Shown: positions 14,021 to 26,500 of the stretch, piece by piece
Numbering within the stretch: position 1 is the first letter of the stretch
Layout of the letters: every line of letters begins with the position of its first letter
Assembly (NCBI GenBank): GCA_035582835.1
Contig: JAYKAV010000478.1
Location: 1-64,000, forward strand
Length of the DNA stretch: 64,000 nt
DNA from: Phoebastria nigripes
Lineage: Eukaryota; Chordata; Aves; Procellariiformes; Diomedeidae
Reading direction: 5' to 3'
Position numbers and translations under genes: made by a program
The notes under the pieces: model-generated
The model's input: the letters and a program-made list of their open reading frames with translations, nothing else
Told to the model about the DNA's origin: nothing
The model's database searches: none

Positions 14021-14234
14021 TGTCATCTGCCGTTGCCCATTCCTTGTCACTCTAATCTGCAGCTAAACTACGGGTTTCCTAATCCCATCCTTTGCCAGGC
14101 CAAGAAATGCTCCTGTGTTCCCCCTCAGCCCTTGGGAGCCTGTTCCTGCAGAGTGGTGGTGAAGGAGATGGGGAATGGCAGCTGTCCCCCTGCCAGGCAG
14201 GCAAGGTGAAGATGAGGGGCAGGACCTTCAAGGT

Positions 14235-14600
14235 AAAAGTGCAGTAGTCAACAGCTTGAAGTCCAAGTGGCAGCCAGTTATGGGCAGCATCACTCAAGGA
14301 ACAACACTGGGGCCGATCCTGTTCAGCATCAGCATCATCAGTTACCAACACAAGGGGCAGAAGGCATCTCAGCAAGTCTGCAGATAATGGTAAACTGGAA
14401 GGGGGAAGCAGTTCATAGCCATGAAGGCAGGATTAGTCTTCAGAGGCACCCCTGATGAGCTGGAGGAATGGGCCCCCCTGAGCCAGAATAACCCCCAAGC
14501 ATCAGGACAGGTTGTGGATCCACTGGTTGGAGCAGCTCAGCCAAAAAGCATTGGGATGCTGGCAGGGAAGACTGGATGACTCCCTCAGACCCCTCCCAAT
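14235..14600 (+). mobile_element. CR1 LINE internal (reverse transcriptase region) fragment
   Basis: Decayed plus-oriented copy of the CR1 reverse-transcriptase region. The blocks CAGCTTGAAGTCCAAGTGGC, GGGGCCGATCCTGTTCAGCA and CTCAGCAAGTCTGCAGATAA follow the CR1 order of the 'VNGSKSKWRPV... GPILFNIFIN... LSKFADD' part of the polymerase. Later TGAGCTGGAGGAATGGGCCC matches the segment after it. Stops and small indels break every frame, so it is inactive. It lies just after the olfactory receptor fragment, and insertion here may have removed the rest of that gene. That link is inference. The right limit is approximate. Confidence 0.72.
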
Positions 14601-15218
14601 CCAAGTGATTTGATGATTCTTAATAACTGGATCTCCTGAAGACCAACTTGACTTGGCCCTGGGTTGCTTCGTCTTCTTTCACATGTCTCCACCAAAAAAT
14701 ACATAATCATGGTTTTTTGTAAACAGTGAAAATGGTCATTTCTTAGGTTAGCAACCTCAGTGGAAGAAAATTTTGTCTATGTGCCTGTTAGGTACAAATG
14801 TCAGCAACAGAAAATTGAAGATGCAGTTTAACTTTTCTGTGAAGTTGCAACACACTGTTGTATTTGGTGCAGTTTCCATTAAGATATGCCAAGTGTGCTC
14901 CTCTTTACCTTCCTCCTATAGATTGTAAATGTCTCCCTGTAACTCTCCCCCTTTCATCTTCTCCCCAGTTTTCACCTCCCTCTGTGTCAAGAGTCCAAGG
15001 TCCAACTCTAAGATGGCCCAACTGTGTAACCTTGGCTCAGGCTGCTGAGAAAACCAAGTTGTGGAAAGAGCTGTGAGATGGTGTGCAGGAAGCTACAGTA
15101 CAATCGGAGGCAGAGCTAGACTGTTCAGTCTGGAGTTGCTNGTAGCTCACAGAATCAAAAGGACAAATACCAGCACAGAAATTATTATAATCACAAAGAG
15201 AATGAAAATAGGGAAATA
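14601..15218. other. Intergenic, no gene recognised
   Basis: No coding or repeat feature that I can name. The first bases may be more decayed CR1. A single N occurs near 15141. Confidence 0.5.
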
Positions 15219-15481
15219 ATCATAGAATCATTTAGGTTGGAAAAGACCCTAAGATCATCGAGTCCAACCGTTAACCTAGCACTGCCAAGTCTACCACTAA
15301 ACCATGTCCCTAAGCGCTGTGTCTACAGGTCTTTTAAATACCCNCAGGGATGGTGACTCCACCACTTCCCTGGGCAGCCTGTTCCAGTGCTTGACAACCC
15401 TTTCAGTGAAGAAGTTTTTCCTAATATCCAATCTAAACCTCCCCTGGCACAACTTGAGGCCATTTCCTCTCATCCTGTTGT
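15219..15481 (-). mobile_element. CR1 LINE 3'-end fragment
   Basis: Well-preserved reverse-complement CR1 3' end. It has the terminal ATCATAGAATCA units, then TTTAGGTTGGAAAAGACCCT, AAGATCATCGAGTCCAACC, the GGGATGGTGACTCCACCACT block, the CTGGGCAGCCTGTTCCAGTG block, and TTTTTCCTAATATCCAATCT. The better match to the CR1 pattern suggests it is younger than the copies at 2.2 and 2.7 kb. It abuts a candidate LTR on its right. Confidence 0.92.
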
Positions 15482-16044
15482 AGTCTAATCAGATCCATAT
15501 GTTCGAGTTAGCTTTGAGGTTACATTGACACTGTTTATCTTAGGGATTAGATGCACCAAGGATGATGAATCCCAGGAAGGCTCTAGTGAGATAAATGGGG
15601 AGGTACATCCTTGAAACTAGATAAGAGCTACCAATTAATAAGAGCTACCAATTAACCCCATTGTTTAGGAAAGCCCAGCAAATTCCTCTAGAGTAGTATT
15701 CTGACCTATTCTAATTAGCCTAGTAAAAAACCCACCCCCGGGCAGGGAAGCCCCTTGCCCAGCAAAGCCCCTTCCCCACTGAATATGCGCAGTTAAAAAG
15801 AAAGGACACTGTGACTTAAGTGGAGACGAGGCATTACAAGAACCAATAGCAGCAAGGATTACTAATTGTGGATGTAAAAAGTACTGATAACTGTTGCTCG
15901 GAATGTATAAAATGCTTACCATGTGTTAACTGATGTGTGCTTGATTTGTGGAAAATATCCACCTGGCACCCTGCGCAGAATAAAGCAATGTCTCCTCTCT
16001 AAACATGCTTGCTTGTGTGTTTCGAGGGCTTTAAATTGACAACA
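15482..16044 (+). mobile_element. Probable solo LTR of an avian endogenous retrovirus
   Basis: The segment has the regulatory layout of a retroviral LTR. A CCAAT element lies at 15843-15847, a TATAAAA box at 15906-15912 and an AATAAA signal at 15979-15984, about 73 bases after the TATA box, as expected for a U3-R arrangement. A short U5-like stretch then ends near ACAACA at 16044. No gag, pol or env reading frame lies on either side, so it would be a solo LTR. The left limit is uncertain: the element may begin right after the CR1 copy, or near 15662. A 17-base unit is duplicated exactly in tandem at 15621-15637 and 15638-15654. Assignment rests on layout, not on a database match. Confidence 0.5.
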
Positions 16045-16299
16045 GTATCACTTGTAATTGTCACTTGTTACTGCCAGTCATCTGTGAACCGGTGTCATCA
16101 GCGTCCCAGTGTTGGATGTGGCGAACGATGGCAGCTTGGCGATGGTGCCTTTCTGCTCTGGGAAGGAGGCAGAGGCCGAGGCCTGCCTGGCCAGCGGAGA
16201 CTCCTCTGTGTCCTACCAGAGGAGTGACCACGCAAATGTTTACCCTCGAGCTTGTTAAATCCTGGCTGTAGTTTGTTTGTATGCACTACTAATGGACAT

Positions 16300-17400
16300 C
16301 ACCCAGTCCCTGCGATGTGCAGGCTGCATCCCCCTCAGCACAGGGCCGCCCGGGGCCTGGCTGCGTGCCAGCCGGCTGCTGAGGCTCCCCTCACCCCAGA
16401 GCACTTGGAGAACCCAGCCCCGGAGCTGGCGGCTGACCCCGGCCCTCTTTCCCCGACCTCAGGCAGAGGTTTGTCGGGCACCAGCACACCCACAAGCCGC
16501 GTTCCCCTCGGAGGGGCTTCCCGCGCCACGGCCACCGCCTCCGCCTCCCCGGCCTACACTTCCCGGCATGCCGCGCGCCGCCCCGCCGCTCGGCGGCGCC
16601 GTGGTAACGTCATCACCTCACGACACTGAGGCCTCATCGCCATGGCAACATCTGGCCAGCCCCGCAGGGCCCGGGATCCCCGCCGCGGTCCGCGAGCAGC
16701 CCGGCTACCCCGCACAGCCTGCGGCAGCACTGGGGGATGCCGGAAAATACCCTGCCAGCCCCAAAGTAACCCTGAGGAGAGAACTATACGCGAGCCGCCC
16801 CAGCCAGTCGACAGCACCCCGCCGAACCGCGGAGAGCTCCCAGAAGCGGCCCCGCTGAGAGCGGGGGGGGGGTGTGTCACCACTGCGGGCTCCCGCCACG
16901 CTGCCAGGGACTACATCTCCCAGCATGCTCCGGGGCAGCGGCGCATGCGCCTCGCCGGCCCCCCATGAAACCCCCTGATTGGCAGCGCCCCCTGCGGCCC
17001 GCGCGGCGGCAGCGCGGCTGGGGCTCCCCCAGGTGGCGGCTCGGCGCAGGNCCGGGACGCCGCAGGCTGCACCGGCCCGGCCCGGCCTCAGCGGGGCCCC
17101 CACTCGCATTCCCCTCGGCCCCACAGCGCCGTGTAAGCTCCGTCCCGGGTCCCAGGCCTGGCCTGAGCTACCCCGCTGTTGCCTGGAGGGAGGCCGGGCC
17201 GGGCCGGACCGGACCCGGTGGCTGGGCTGGTAATGGGGCCAGGTGCGGCCGGGGTGGGACAAGGCCTGGTGCCGGGGTGGGACAAGGCCCGGTGCTGGGG
17301 TGGTTCCCGCTTGCCTCGCTTGGCTGTCCTGGCCCCTCTCAACTCCTGGTCCTGTTGGGTGAGGAGGTGTCTGCTGGGTGGGTGCTGGTTTCTGGTTCAC
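16300..17400. promoter_or_regulatory. Orphan CpG-island promoter with ZNF143, NRF1 and CRE-like motifs
   Basis: The sequence turns abruptly GC- and CpG-rich. It contains two copies of the ZNF143/SBS promoter motif: CTACACTTCCCGGCATGC at 16554-16571 and ACTACATCTCCCAGCATGC at 16910-16928. It also has the perfect NRF1 palindrome GCGCATGCGC at 16941-16950 and a CRE-like TAACGTCA at 16605-16612. ZNF143 and NRF1 motifs are typical of TATA-less, often bidirectional, housekeeping promoters. I find no coding exon on either side that belongs to a known gene, so the transcript could be noncoding or have only small 5' exons here. The long open frames inside are GC-driven artefacts. A possible small exon with donor GTGAGT ends at about 17559. 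Confidence 0.72.
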
Positions 17401-17562
17401 GTGTCCCTGCTGCTCATGGGGGTGAGGGGGGTGAGCAGCAGGGCTGGAAGGAGGGGAAGGGCAGTTCAGTGCTGTACCCAGCCTGCCTCTCTCATTTACT
17501 GTTGTTTCCTTCCTCCCCGGAGCTGCACTGACACAGACACCAGAGGCCTAAAGCTTGTGTGA

Positions 17563-20500
17563 GTACTTAAGTTTGCTTGGTGACTTGCTTTGGCCCCGCT
17601 GGCTGGCAGGGTGTGCTTGCTTGCTGTAATGGCAAGTTGAGGTCGCACAGAGCTAGAGGAGCTCTGGGTTACAGGCTGGCAAAGGCTTGAGAGCAGGGAG
17701 ATGCCCTGATGTTACAGGCAGCCTTAGGCAGACAGATGAGGTGGAAGTGTCACTCAGATTGGTTCTGCTAAGGAAGAGAAGACTCAGATGAATTATGACA
17801 CAGTGGTACAGCTTGAGGAAGCACAGCTAATGTATATGAAGACCAACAAAGTGGAAAGTACTTATAGGAAAATGAGCTTTCTTGCTTTACGATGATGGGA
17901 TTAAGCAGGTGTGTTAGCTATGCAAATGGTAATGATACTGGAAGGCACCACTGGCAGTTGGCAGCTTTCTGTTACCCTTCCTCCCTTCCCCAAATTCTAT
18001 TAAATGTCTGTGTTTTGCGTGGAAGGGGTGGAAATGGGAGGAGGAGGGGTGCTGGGCGTCCTGACCAGCTTCTTGATGTACTAGCTGTTGATTGTAATCC
18101 TGGTGCTGTAAGCAAGATGGGAATGTAAACAAAGTTTCTGTAATCTTCTAGAGAGAGTTGTAAAGGACAGCATTCTTCACAAGACAACTGAACTCTGAAA
18201 TTAAAGCTAAGTGCTGTAACCTTTCACATAGTCCCTGACTTGCGGTATAACGCAGGGACAATCCGCTAGTTTTCAAAGGTGAAAAAAGATGCTTTTTAAA
18301 ATTTCCTCTTGGCAAATGAGTAGTGCCTTTCTTAGTTTGGTTATTGCAGATGTCAGACAAAACACATTGCCTGAAAATGAAATGCTGTCTCCTTATCAAG
18401 AAGGAAAATGAATAAAGGTCATGTGCTGGTCAGGAGGAGATTGTGTCAGCTTCCCAATTCCTAGCCCTTAGGGTTTGGTTGCTTTTGTAGGTGCTGTTGC
18501 TCAATCCTGATACTCCCACCTAAGAGGAAAGCAGAAACTGACTGAAACAAAGAGAGGTCTGTCTGATTATGGTTGGGGGTGATATGGGGAAAGGGGTAGA
18601 ACTGTCTCCTACCAATTGTTTCTGGAAGAGGGCACTTCTGAAGTACAAGAAGAGAAAGTTTCCAGTTGATCTAAAGTAATGATGGTGTCACTTACTCTTC
18701 CCGTTCCTCAGTCTCTCTATGCACTGGTGGTTCTTATGCTGGATGTGGCTGTAGAAAGAGATAGATTCTCAGTCCCCTTCCTTCTTCCTTTTCAGTCCCT
18801 TCAATTTCCAGCTTTTTTCCTAGTTTGTGAGCTTTGTTATTGTAGGCCTCTGTGCAGTTGTGTTACTGTGATGTGACTATGGGCCAGTTTAGGTTGAAGT
18901 CATTTAGGAAGTACTCCTTTCTCCTGTACTGAGCCACTTCTGGATTGAGCTGCTTTTCTGGCCTCTAGAGTAGAGCAAGAAGGTATTGAACCCTTCCCAC
19001 CTGAGGAAGTTTGTGATGACACAGGGCCTTGCAGGCAGGACTAAGCTAACGATGCAAAGGAGAAGGGTTTTCGGTAGAAAACACTGGAAGTGGATGTTCT
19101 TCTTTCCTTTACTAGGCTGACAACCATGGTTCACCCTGTTCATCTTGACATGTTCACATTTACAGCGAGGGAGGTAGACCCTAGTGACTCTAAAAGATGA
19201 GGAAAAGATCTCACCTCTGAAAAGATGAAGAAAGCAGAGAGTAAACACAGGCTTTTCTTAACAAGTGAGCTTCTGGGCAAATAATGAAGGTAGAGAAATA
19301 GTGGAGATCTTTTGTAGGGGCTGATGTGCTGCTCTAATGCTACTCTATGCCTCAACAGCAGGATCAGCAAATACCACTTGTCTACTGTTTAGACCAGTCA
19401 TAATTGCTGGCAAAGTATATATGGGCAGTTCTGGCTTATTGGATATCTTAAATCCAAAATTGTTCTTTAACAGGGCAGTGAGACAGCCTTTTCCTTGTCT
19501 GTGGATCTGAACTGACTGATCAAAGAGGTGCGTGAGAAGAGTGGGAGTTAAATAAGCACGAGGTTTGATGGCAAATCCATTTGACCCTTGCTTCCGAAAG
19601 TGAGGCACTGGGGATAATGAGTGAGCAAGGGCCGGAGTGCATACTGCTTGCTGGGCAAGGGCTTGGACTTGACACAGCATCTTCTCCAGGGAAGCTCTGC
19701 TATAGTGAGGCTACAGGGGAAGGGAAAGAAGTAGGAATTGCCTATGTCAGGCAGTCCTCACTGCTAGTTAAGCCTTGCTGTGGCTAGGGATGCAGTCGCT
19801 TANGAATTCCAGTAAAAGGCTGGTAGCTTTTTTTGTGTGGTCATGCTGAGCCAGTTCATACAGCTGAACTTTATTGACAAAGTTTCCTAGATTAAGTAAC
19901 AATGGTGCAATTCTGGCTTATTTTTCTTCCCAATCAGAAATTATGTTTTACATGGTGTCCTAAGTAACATCCGCATGGTTTAGCATCTGAGCCACTCCCT
20001 CCACCATCCTGTTATTTTAGCTGACGTCAGCCTGTTGCTCAATCTGCACCTCCTGACTGGAGAAATGCTTTGTAAGAGAACTCATTACAGCCGCTTCCCT
20101 TTTGGGCCTGATTTAACATCTTCACTGCTTAGTGTCCTGGCATCTTGACCAAATCCTAGGTGTTCAGTCTTTGCCATTTCAGCACGAGTCCCTGTCATAG
20201 GAATGGCCGGCTGTGAGCTGTCTCCTTGGTGTGTCTCATCTCCATCTGCCCTGCAACACTGAAGGTCCTAACCCTGCTACCACAGCGTGCTCAGTGCCTC
20301 GCTGCCATCGGAGCGTATCACAGGCCTGCACTGACTGAGCCCTATGAGCAAGGCTGTGGTTGCCTCCTGTTTTGTTGTTGTTTTTTTCTTTTCTTGGCTT
20401 GCACACACACACACTGGAAACTTTAATTTCACTTGTGGAGGTGTCTGGTGGGATCGTGACAGCCAACAGGAAGTTACATGGACCAAATTAGGCACAGGAT

Positions 20501-23500
20501 TTCTAGCCTATGCAGTTTTGGGAACAAATGTCTTGGCCACAGCAGGTGTGAGGAAGCACCCTCTGCTTTCAGGGAGGGTGTATACTAGCTCTCAAGGATC
20601 TGGCTGCGGCATTTGAAGCAGTTCGCTTCTGTTTCCCCCCCCTTCTGCTTCCCCTTGCTACAGAGCTTGGCCAGCACCCCTCATCCACCTCCGCATGAAG
20701 GCATAACCTGAACGCTTGAGCTGATCTAGCAACTTGCTGTCCTCCCACCCTGCACCTGACTTTGGAGCTTGTTACATCCATCCATCGGCCAAGCCAACCC
20801 TGGAAACTGGCCAAAAAGGGTTTCTTTTTCGTCTTCTGTTTTCTGCTAGGTTCATGAGCTGAACTGGCCTGTTGAAGCCCTGATGAACACTGAAGCTAGT
20901 GTGGGGTAAGCAGGGTGGCTGGAGACAGGGAAAAGAGGCAAATAAGTTGTGTGTATGTTTGTGTGTGTGTGAGGAATGCAGTCTCCCCTTTTTGACAGCC
21001 TCAAGCTGTGTGAATGTTTCAGCTGCACGGTGTAGCTTTACTCTGAGCCTACTGCTGTCCTGCGGGTTATGTCCCTTTCACAATGGCTTTTAGAAGCAAC
21101 CAAGAGCATCAAATAAAAGGCAAGGAGTCCAGCCTGTGCTAAGTAAGTGTGGAGCAGAAATCGTTTTTTTTTTTTCTTGTTGGACTGGAAAGTTCCTGAT
21201 TTGACTGGTTTCACTCTTGGTCATCACTGTCTATTTAGACAGGTTTTGGACAGTGTGGCCATGCGTGACTGAGCAGGACTACTCATAGAGCAACTGAGGG
21301 GAGGGACTGATTCCTTAGACCAGGCAAAACATTCCTCCGGCTGTCTTAAACCTGAAATGAAGGTGGCTGCTATCCTAGAAAAGTCTGAGAGCCTTGCAGA
21401 CTGCCATCATTTGCTACCACACGAGACTGATAATAACAGCTTTTAGTGGGAGTATCTTTCCAGCATGCTGACCAAAAACACAGGGCAACATTAGCTGATG
21501 GCCACGGCTTAAGAGGCTAGTGGTCTGCCTGAGTTTAATGATGCTTCCTAGTCCGTTCAGCAGAGCATCTGCCAACACAGCTAGTGCTACAGTCTGAAAT
21601 AGCCAGATGTGATTGCTAAGAAGTTTATATACTCTTTTCTATAGCAGTGCATACTCCTGTAGCTGCCCTTCTGTGTTATCTAGCTGACTGCATGGAGCAG
21701 GTGGCCTGTTCTGTAACTGTTTTAGTGGTTGCTGAAANGTTGCTATCTGTGGGCATGGTCCAACATCTGCTGAGTTGAAGACAACTTACACATGGTCCTC
21801 ATATCTGATCCTATGTATTAATATCAAGGTCAGGTCTTGCCCCAGTAGAGCCTGCTGACTATTTTCCCCATTTTATTTCTCTCTNTGTCCAGTTTCATTT
21901 TTTTCTTTCCACAAACGTGGTGGACTAAATTTGAAAAGGGTGAACCAGGTTCTAAGGTCTTGGCTCTCCTTTTGCCCAGTTTGTTCAGCATGCGGGGCAG
22001 AAGCAGTTATGGCACAGGGAAAGCAGCAGTGGATTGCTTCCCCACCAGCTGCTGCTGGCTTGTGGAAGGAGCTGTGTCCGGCTCATCCAGGGTGACTTTG
22101 CAGGGGCAAATACTCCGCACTTCAACACTAGCTGGCTGTTCCACGGGTAGCACATGTAGGAGCAGATCCAACTTGAGCCCCTTGAGCTGCTTTTAAATAT
22201 TTTTACCCTGATGGTGAGGGGCTGGACGTGGCTTAGGAGGAAATAACACCCAGCAGGAAAGGTGTGCAAGTGGGTGTGCGTGTGGAGCCTGCGGAGTTGT
22301 GGCTGCGTCTCAGCTGCATAAACCGTATGGGTGTTTTCAGTGTCCCTTTACAGCATAGCAGGAACCAGCTTTTCCCACAGACTCTCAGAAAACTCCCTCT
22401 GCTTTCTACTTGCCCTCACCAACCTATGCCTCACCTCAATAGAGAAAATCCCTCCAGTTCTGCTAAGCCACTAAGACGATCTAATCTCTTCACTTCCTCT
22501 AAATAAGCCATGAAATGAGTTCCTGGAGAGACCTGCTCAACAAGAGCAGTTCGGAGGTGCTCTCCCCATCAGCACGTCCTGCCCGAGAGAGATCGTGACA
22601 TGGGCCGCTGCTTGTTTTTGTGGTGGAGCTGGTGCTTTATCGGGCTGGTGCATGTTCTTTAAGCTGGTGTTTAACTGCCAGTTCCCTGTAAAAGCTTGTT
22701 TCTTCTCATCATGCTTGAAAGCATTTGTCCGCCTGCCCCTTTTTGGGTGGCTAAATATAAAAGCAACCACCACCTACTCTGGAAGGCTTAATGCTGTATA
22801 ATGTCTGTTCAAACTTGATGCTACACAAACTGTCAAAATGGCATCTCAGGGATGAGCAATAATTACAAATATGAGCATGCNTTGGCAGATGGATAGCCTG
22901 GTTTATGGGCACAATCATGGGATAGGGAAGCTTTTAAAGGCTGCTGTATTGCTGCCTTATTTCCCCCACCAGCCTCTGTTTCTTGCTGACCAAGTACAGT
23001 GCCACCACTTATTTCTGCTCGATAACCCTACAACACGCTATGGCACTGTGCTGGGAGCGTGAGGGCTCCCTGTGTCGCCCATGGGGCCGGGCGTAGTGCT
23101 GTTAGCGTGCCAACTCTAGCGTGTGTGCCTAAGACGTGCTGTTGTGCATCCTCACAAAATTAACTGATGGCCTCAGCTGACAGCCTGAGGGATAGAGGGA
23201 GGGATAGACATCTGTGTAAAGTTTGTCTCTTTGACAGGTTCCCATATGAAACCTCATCTTTAAAAACAACATTTCGCCTGTGTCTCCTACTCAGAATGAA
23301 AGCTGCCCGATCATTCATGATGGCTTGAATACTTACCAGTGTTTTGCAGGGGAATTCATGATAGGAAGGAGGTGATTTTTGGTGTATTGAGAAATTTCCC
23401 TATGGTTGTTGACTTTAGCTGGGTGGTTCTATTTGCAAGCACGTTTTTTTCCAGCTTTTCAGTATTTGAGGAAAAAGTTAAGTACAACAGAAATAGGGAA

Positions 23501-26500
23501 CGAGATTGATACGCACCCCCTGCCCCCTTGTTTTTAAGACTTTGTAAATCTGAGAGGGGAAAAAAGTGGATCGCACTACAAGAGGATGATGACAGTATAC
23601 CAAATGCTGTGGATTGTGGCCTGTGGTGGAATGTCAACATTAAACTAATTGTGCCTTTTGCAATTTAGCAAATCTGCCTTGTGAAAGCTACAGTATGTCC
23701 ACCTAGTGCAGAGGCTGTCCTTGGGATCACAGCTAGAGCTTTTCAGTCACAGGTAGTGGAGTCAGTCTTGAAATTAGGTTAAATGGGGCTGATACATGCT
23801 AGTAAATTCACCACATTCTGCTTCTGGCCATGCTGGGCAGACAGAATTATTCTACTATTAACGTTGTTCTTCCTCGCTCTCTTGCCTCTAAGCATATTTT
23901 TAGAGGCATGTCAAAGAAGAAAAATCAAATTAAAAGGTTATTCTGAACAAATTAGAGAATTGTAATCTCCTGGGGCATTTCATTTAGACTGACTATGTGC
24001 AAAAATGTTCCAGAGAGAGAAAAAAACTGTAACACAACTTAGAAAATGTTTGTCTGTCTGAAATGAGTTTTATATTACTTGTCTACAAAATCCTGTAGTA
24101 CGGACTGTTACGGATTATTTTGTCTTTGTGTCTTTTTTTTCCTATAGCAAAGCAGCTGTGTTCTGTCGTCTCCTAAGCAAATTTCCTCGAGTAACTTTAA
24201 ATATCCTTTGTCTTTCTGTCTTACGACTGTGTTTCCAGGAACTAGCAGTTCTGTGTAATCCAATCATTTGCATTCTGTGCCGTAAGTACTCAGTGAAAAC
24301 CTGTTGCCTAAGACATGGGTTTCCCACATGTAAAAATTTGGGTACCTAAAAGAAATGACTGAAAAATTTGCACAATGTTTTGCCCAAGGAGCTAGAGGAG
24401 GAGTTTGCAGTTAATAGCGATTCCATTTTTAGGATCTCTTACAGAGCAAGTGGAGCCCAGATGTTTTTAGTAAACGGCTTTCAAAACTCACAGTTGAGAT
24501 CAGTGTCAAATTTCCAGACACATGATCAACCTTGGAGCCAAGTTTAGGGTTGCTTTGTGTTTACATAAAGTCTGTGAGCTGAATTACACTGAAGTTTGTG
24601 GGTGGAAGTTCTCCATAACAAATATTTGACTGAATGCACAGTTTATCTTATTTACAGGACTTTGAGCTTTGAAAAAAGGTTACTGTATTTTTGTTGATGT
24701 AGTATTTGAAGCATATTCAGCGCTCTCTTGCTCACTGGATTTGGAACAGTTGTTGCTTTTTAACTCAGATCTGTTATTATTCTAGCTGTTAAACTAGCAT
24801 GGCAAAAAGCAAGCATTTTAAAGCTAGAGGGGAACCATTTCTACAGATGATAAATGAAACATTGTGTATTCGTGAACATTCTGACTTGTCCAACTACAGT
24901 GAGCTCTGTGCTCACATCAAGGCAGCCCTCTTGTTGAAGGTCTAGCTGGATGCCTAAGTCACATTCTAAGTTTTTGCTCAGGGACTGTATCAGCAAAAAT
25001 CTGGCTTCTGTTTTTACAAGCTCAGAATTTACTTTGTGCAAATATTGGCCAGTATCTGTTTAAAAGTCATGTTTTCAGCCCACAGTAAGATCACTGCCAT
25101 CATTTGGAAAGGTCATGCACAAGAAGGGCACAGGTAGAGTCAGTATGAATAGTATTAAAGTGGGTGGAAGAGTCACGGAAACTTTCCCTTTTTTTAATAG
25201 CATACCTGAGGCCTTACCCTATGCAAAGTCTTTGCCAACGTCAAATGCTCTTGCTGCATGGTGCTATGCATGGCCCTGTCTGTGCAAACTTGCTGTAACC
25301 ATGCATCATGCCTTCTTAAAACCCCCCTCCNGGCTCCCAAACTAACAGCTATTTAGCCTTGGCCCAGGCTGGGACTCCCTCAGACAGACAGATGCATGCA
25401 TGCACGCGCATACATGCACACACGACGTGTGCCACTCCGCTGAGGTACTCTGAGGTGTGTGCAAATGGAGTCTTGGTGGATTTTTCTGCATCTAGGTCCA
25501 CCAGTTCTCTGCCTTAATCATCTTCTGTATATATATGGAAACATTCATCAAAGAAGCTTAGATTATTTTTGCACACTTAAATTGTCCTCTCCAGCTGTCA
25601 TGTGAGGAAGCTAAGCATTACTGTCCCTAAATTGGCTGATGTTCGGGTCTGTGCTCTGTGTATAATAGCTAAGCTGTAAACAAGAGAGTTTGCTCCATTG
25701 TTTCTGATGGGATTTTGTCCAAGGGAAAACNGAGATTCTCTTCAACAATTTGAAGCTTGTGTAGGCAGACAATACATTGACTTTTGCCTGTGGGCAGCAT
25801 GAAGCATGCCTCTACTTCAGACCGACAAAGCAGCTGAGAGCCGACGTGAATTTAAAGTAACACTGCGCATGCAGTCTGCTGAGAGGATGGATCAGTCCCT
25901 GGGCAGCTGTGATGTTTGTGTGTCAAAGTGTACCGAAAGAAGTAATTCGGATTACCGGGCTCTTTTTCCTGCATACACCGACATCTTTAATCTACTGGAT
26001 TTGAATGAGAAAGGCCAGGGTCTCCCCTCTAATTCAAATAATTAATGAATAATGGTCAGGTGTGCAATTAACTATTAGCTACTGAAAATAATATGATAGA
26101 AAGTAGTGTGCGAAGCATTGTCAGATGCAAAAAAATGAGCTTGCAATTACTGAATGTGAATGTCATTTGATGGGAAGTCCAGCCTGAGTATAGTAATGCT
26201 TTTAGCAGGCTTCTTCCCAAGAATGCTTGTAAATGCATTCTTCAGGAAGAAGGGCACAAGATAAAAGAAGGCTTAACCCAAGCCGTAGAAAAACAGTATG
26301 AAATAAAGTCAAAATTAAAACACAATGTGACAGTAGTTTGAGAGAGTCAGTTGCACAATCAACAGAAAAGGTCTGGGTGTANCTGAACCTAAACTCTTGT
26401 AAGACCAGAGTGCTAAACACTCTTCACGTTGGTCAGCAAGATATCACGACGCATGGCTGTACCACCCAGTGTGTCCTGTTCTGGCCACGTAAATCTGCTG

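Noticed and set aside
15482..16044. A full endogenous retrovirus
   Set aside because: No gag, pro, pol or env frame lies next to the LTR-like segment. Only a solo LTR can be claimed.
16277..17531. Long proline/arginine-rich open frames on both strands
   Set aside because: They overlap in several frames inside a CpG island where stops are rare, resemble no protein, and contain an N. They are composition artefacts.
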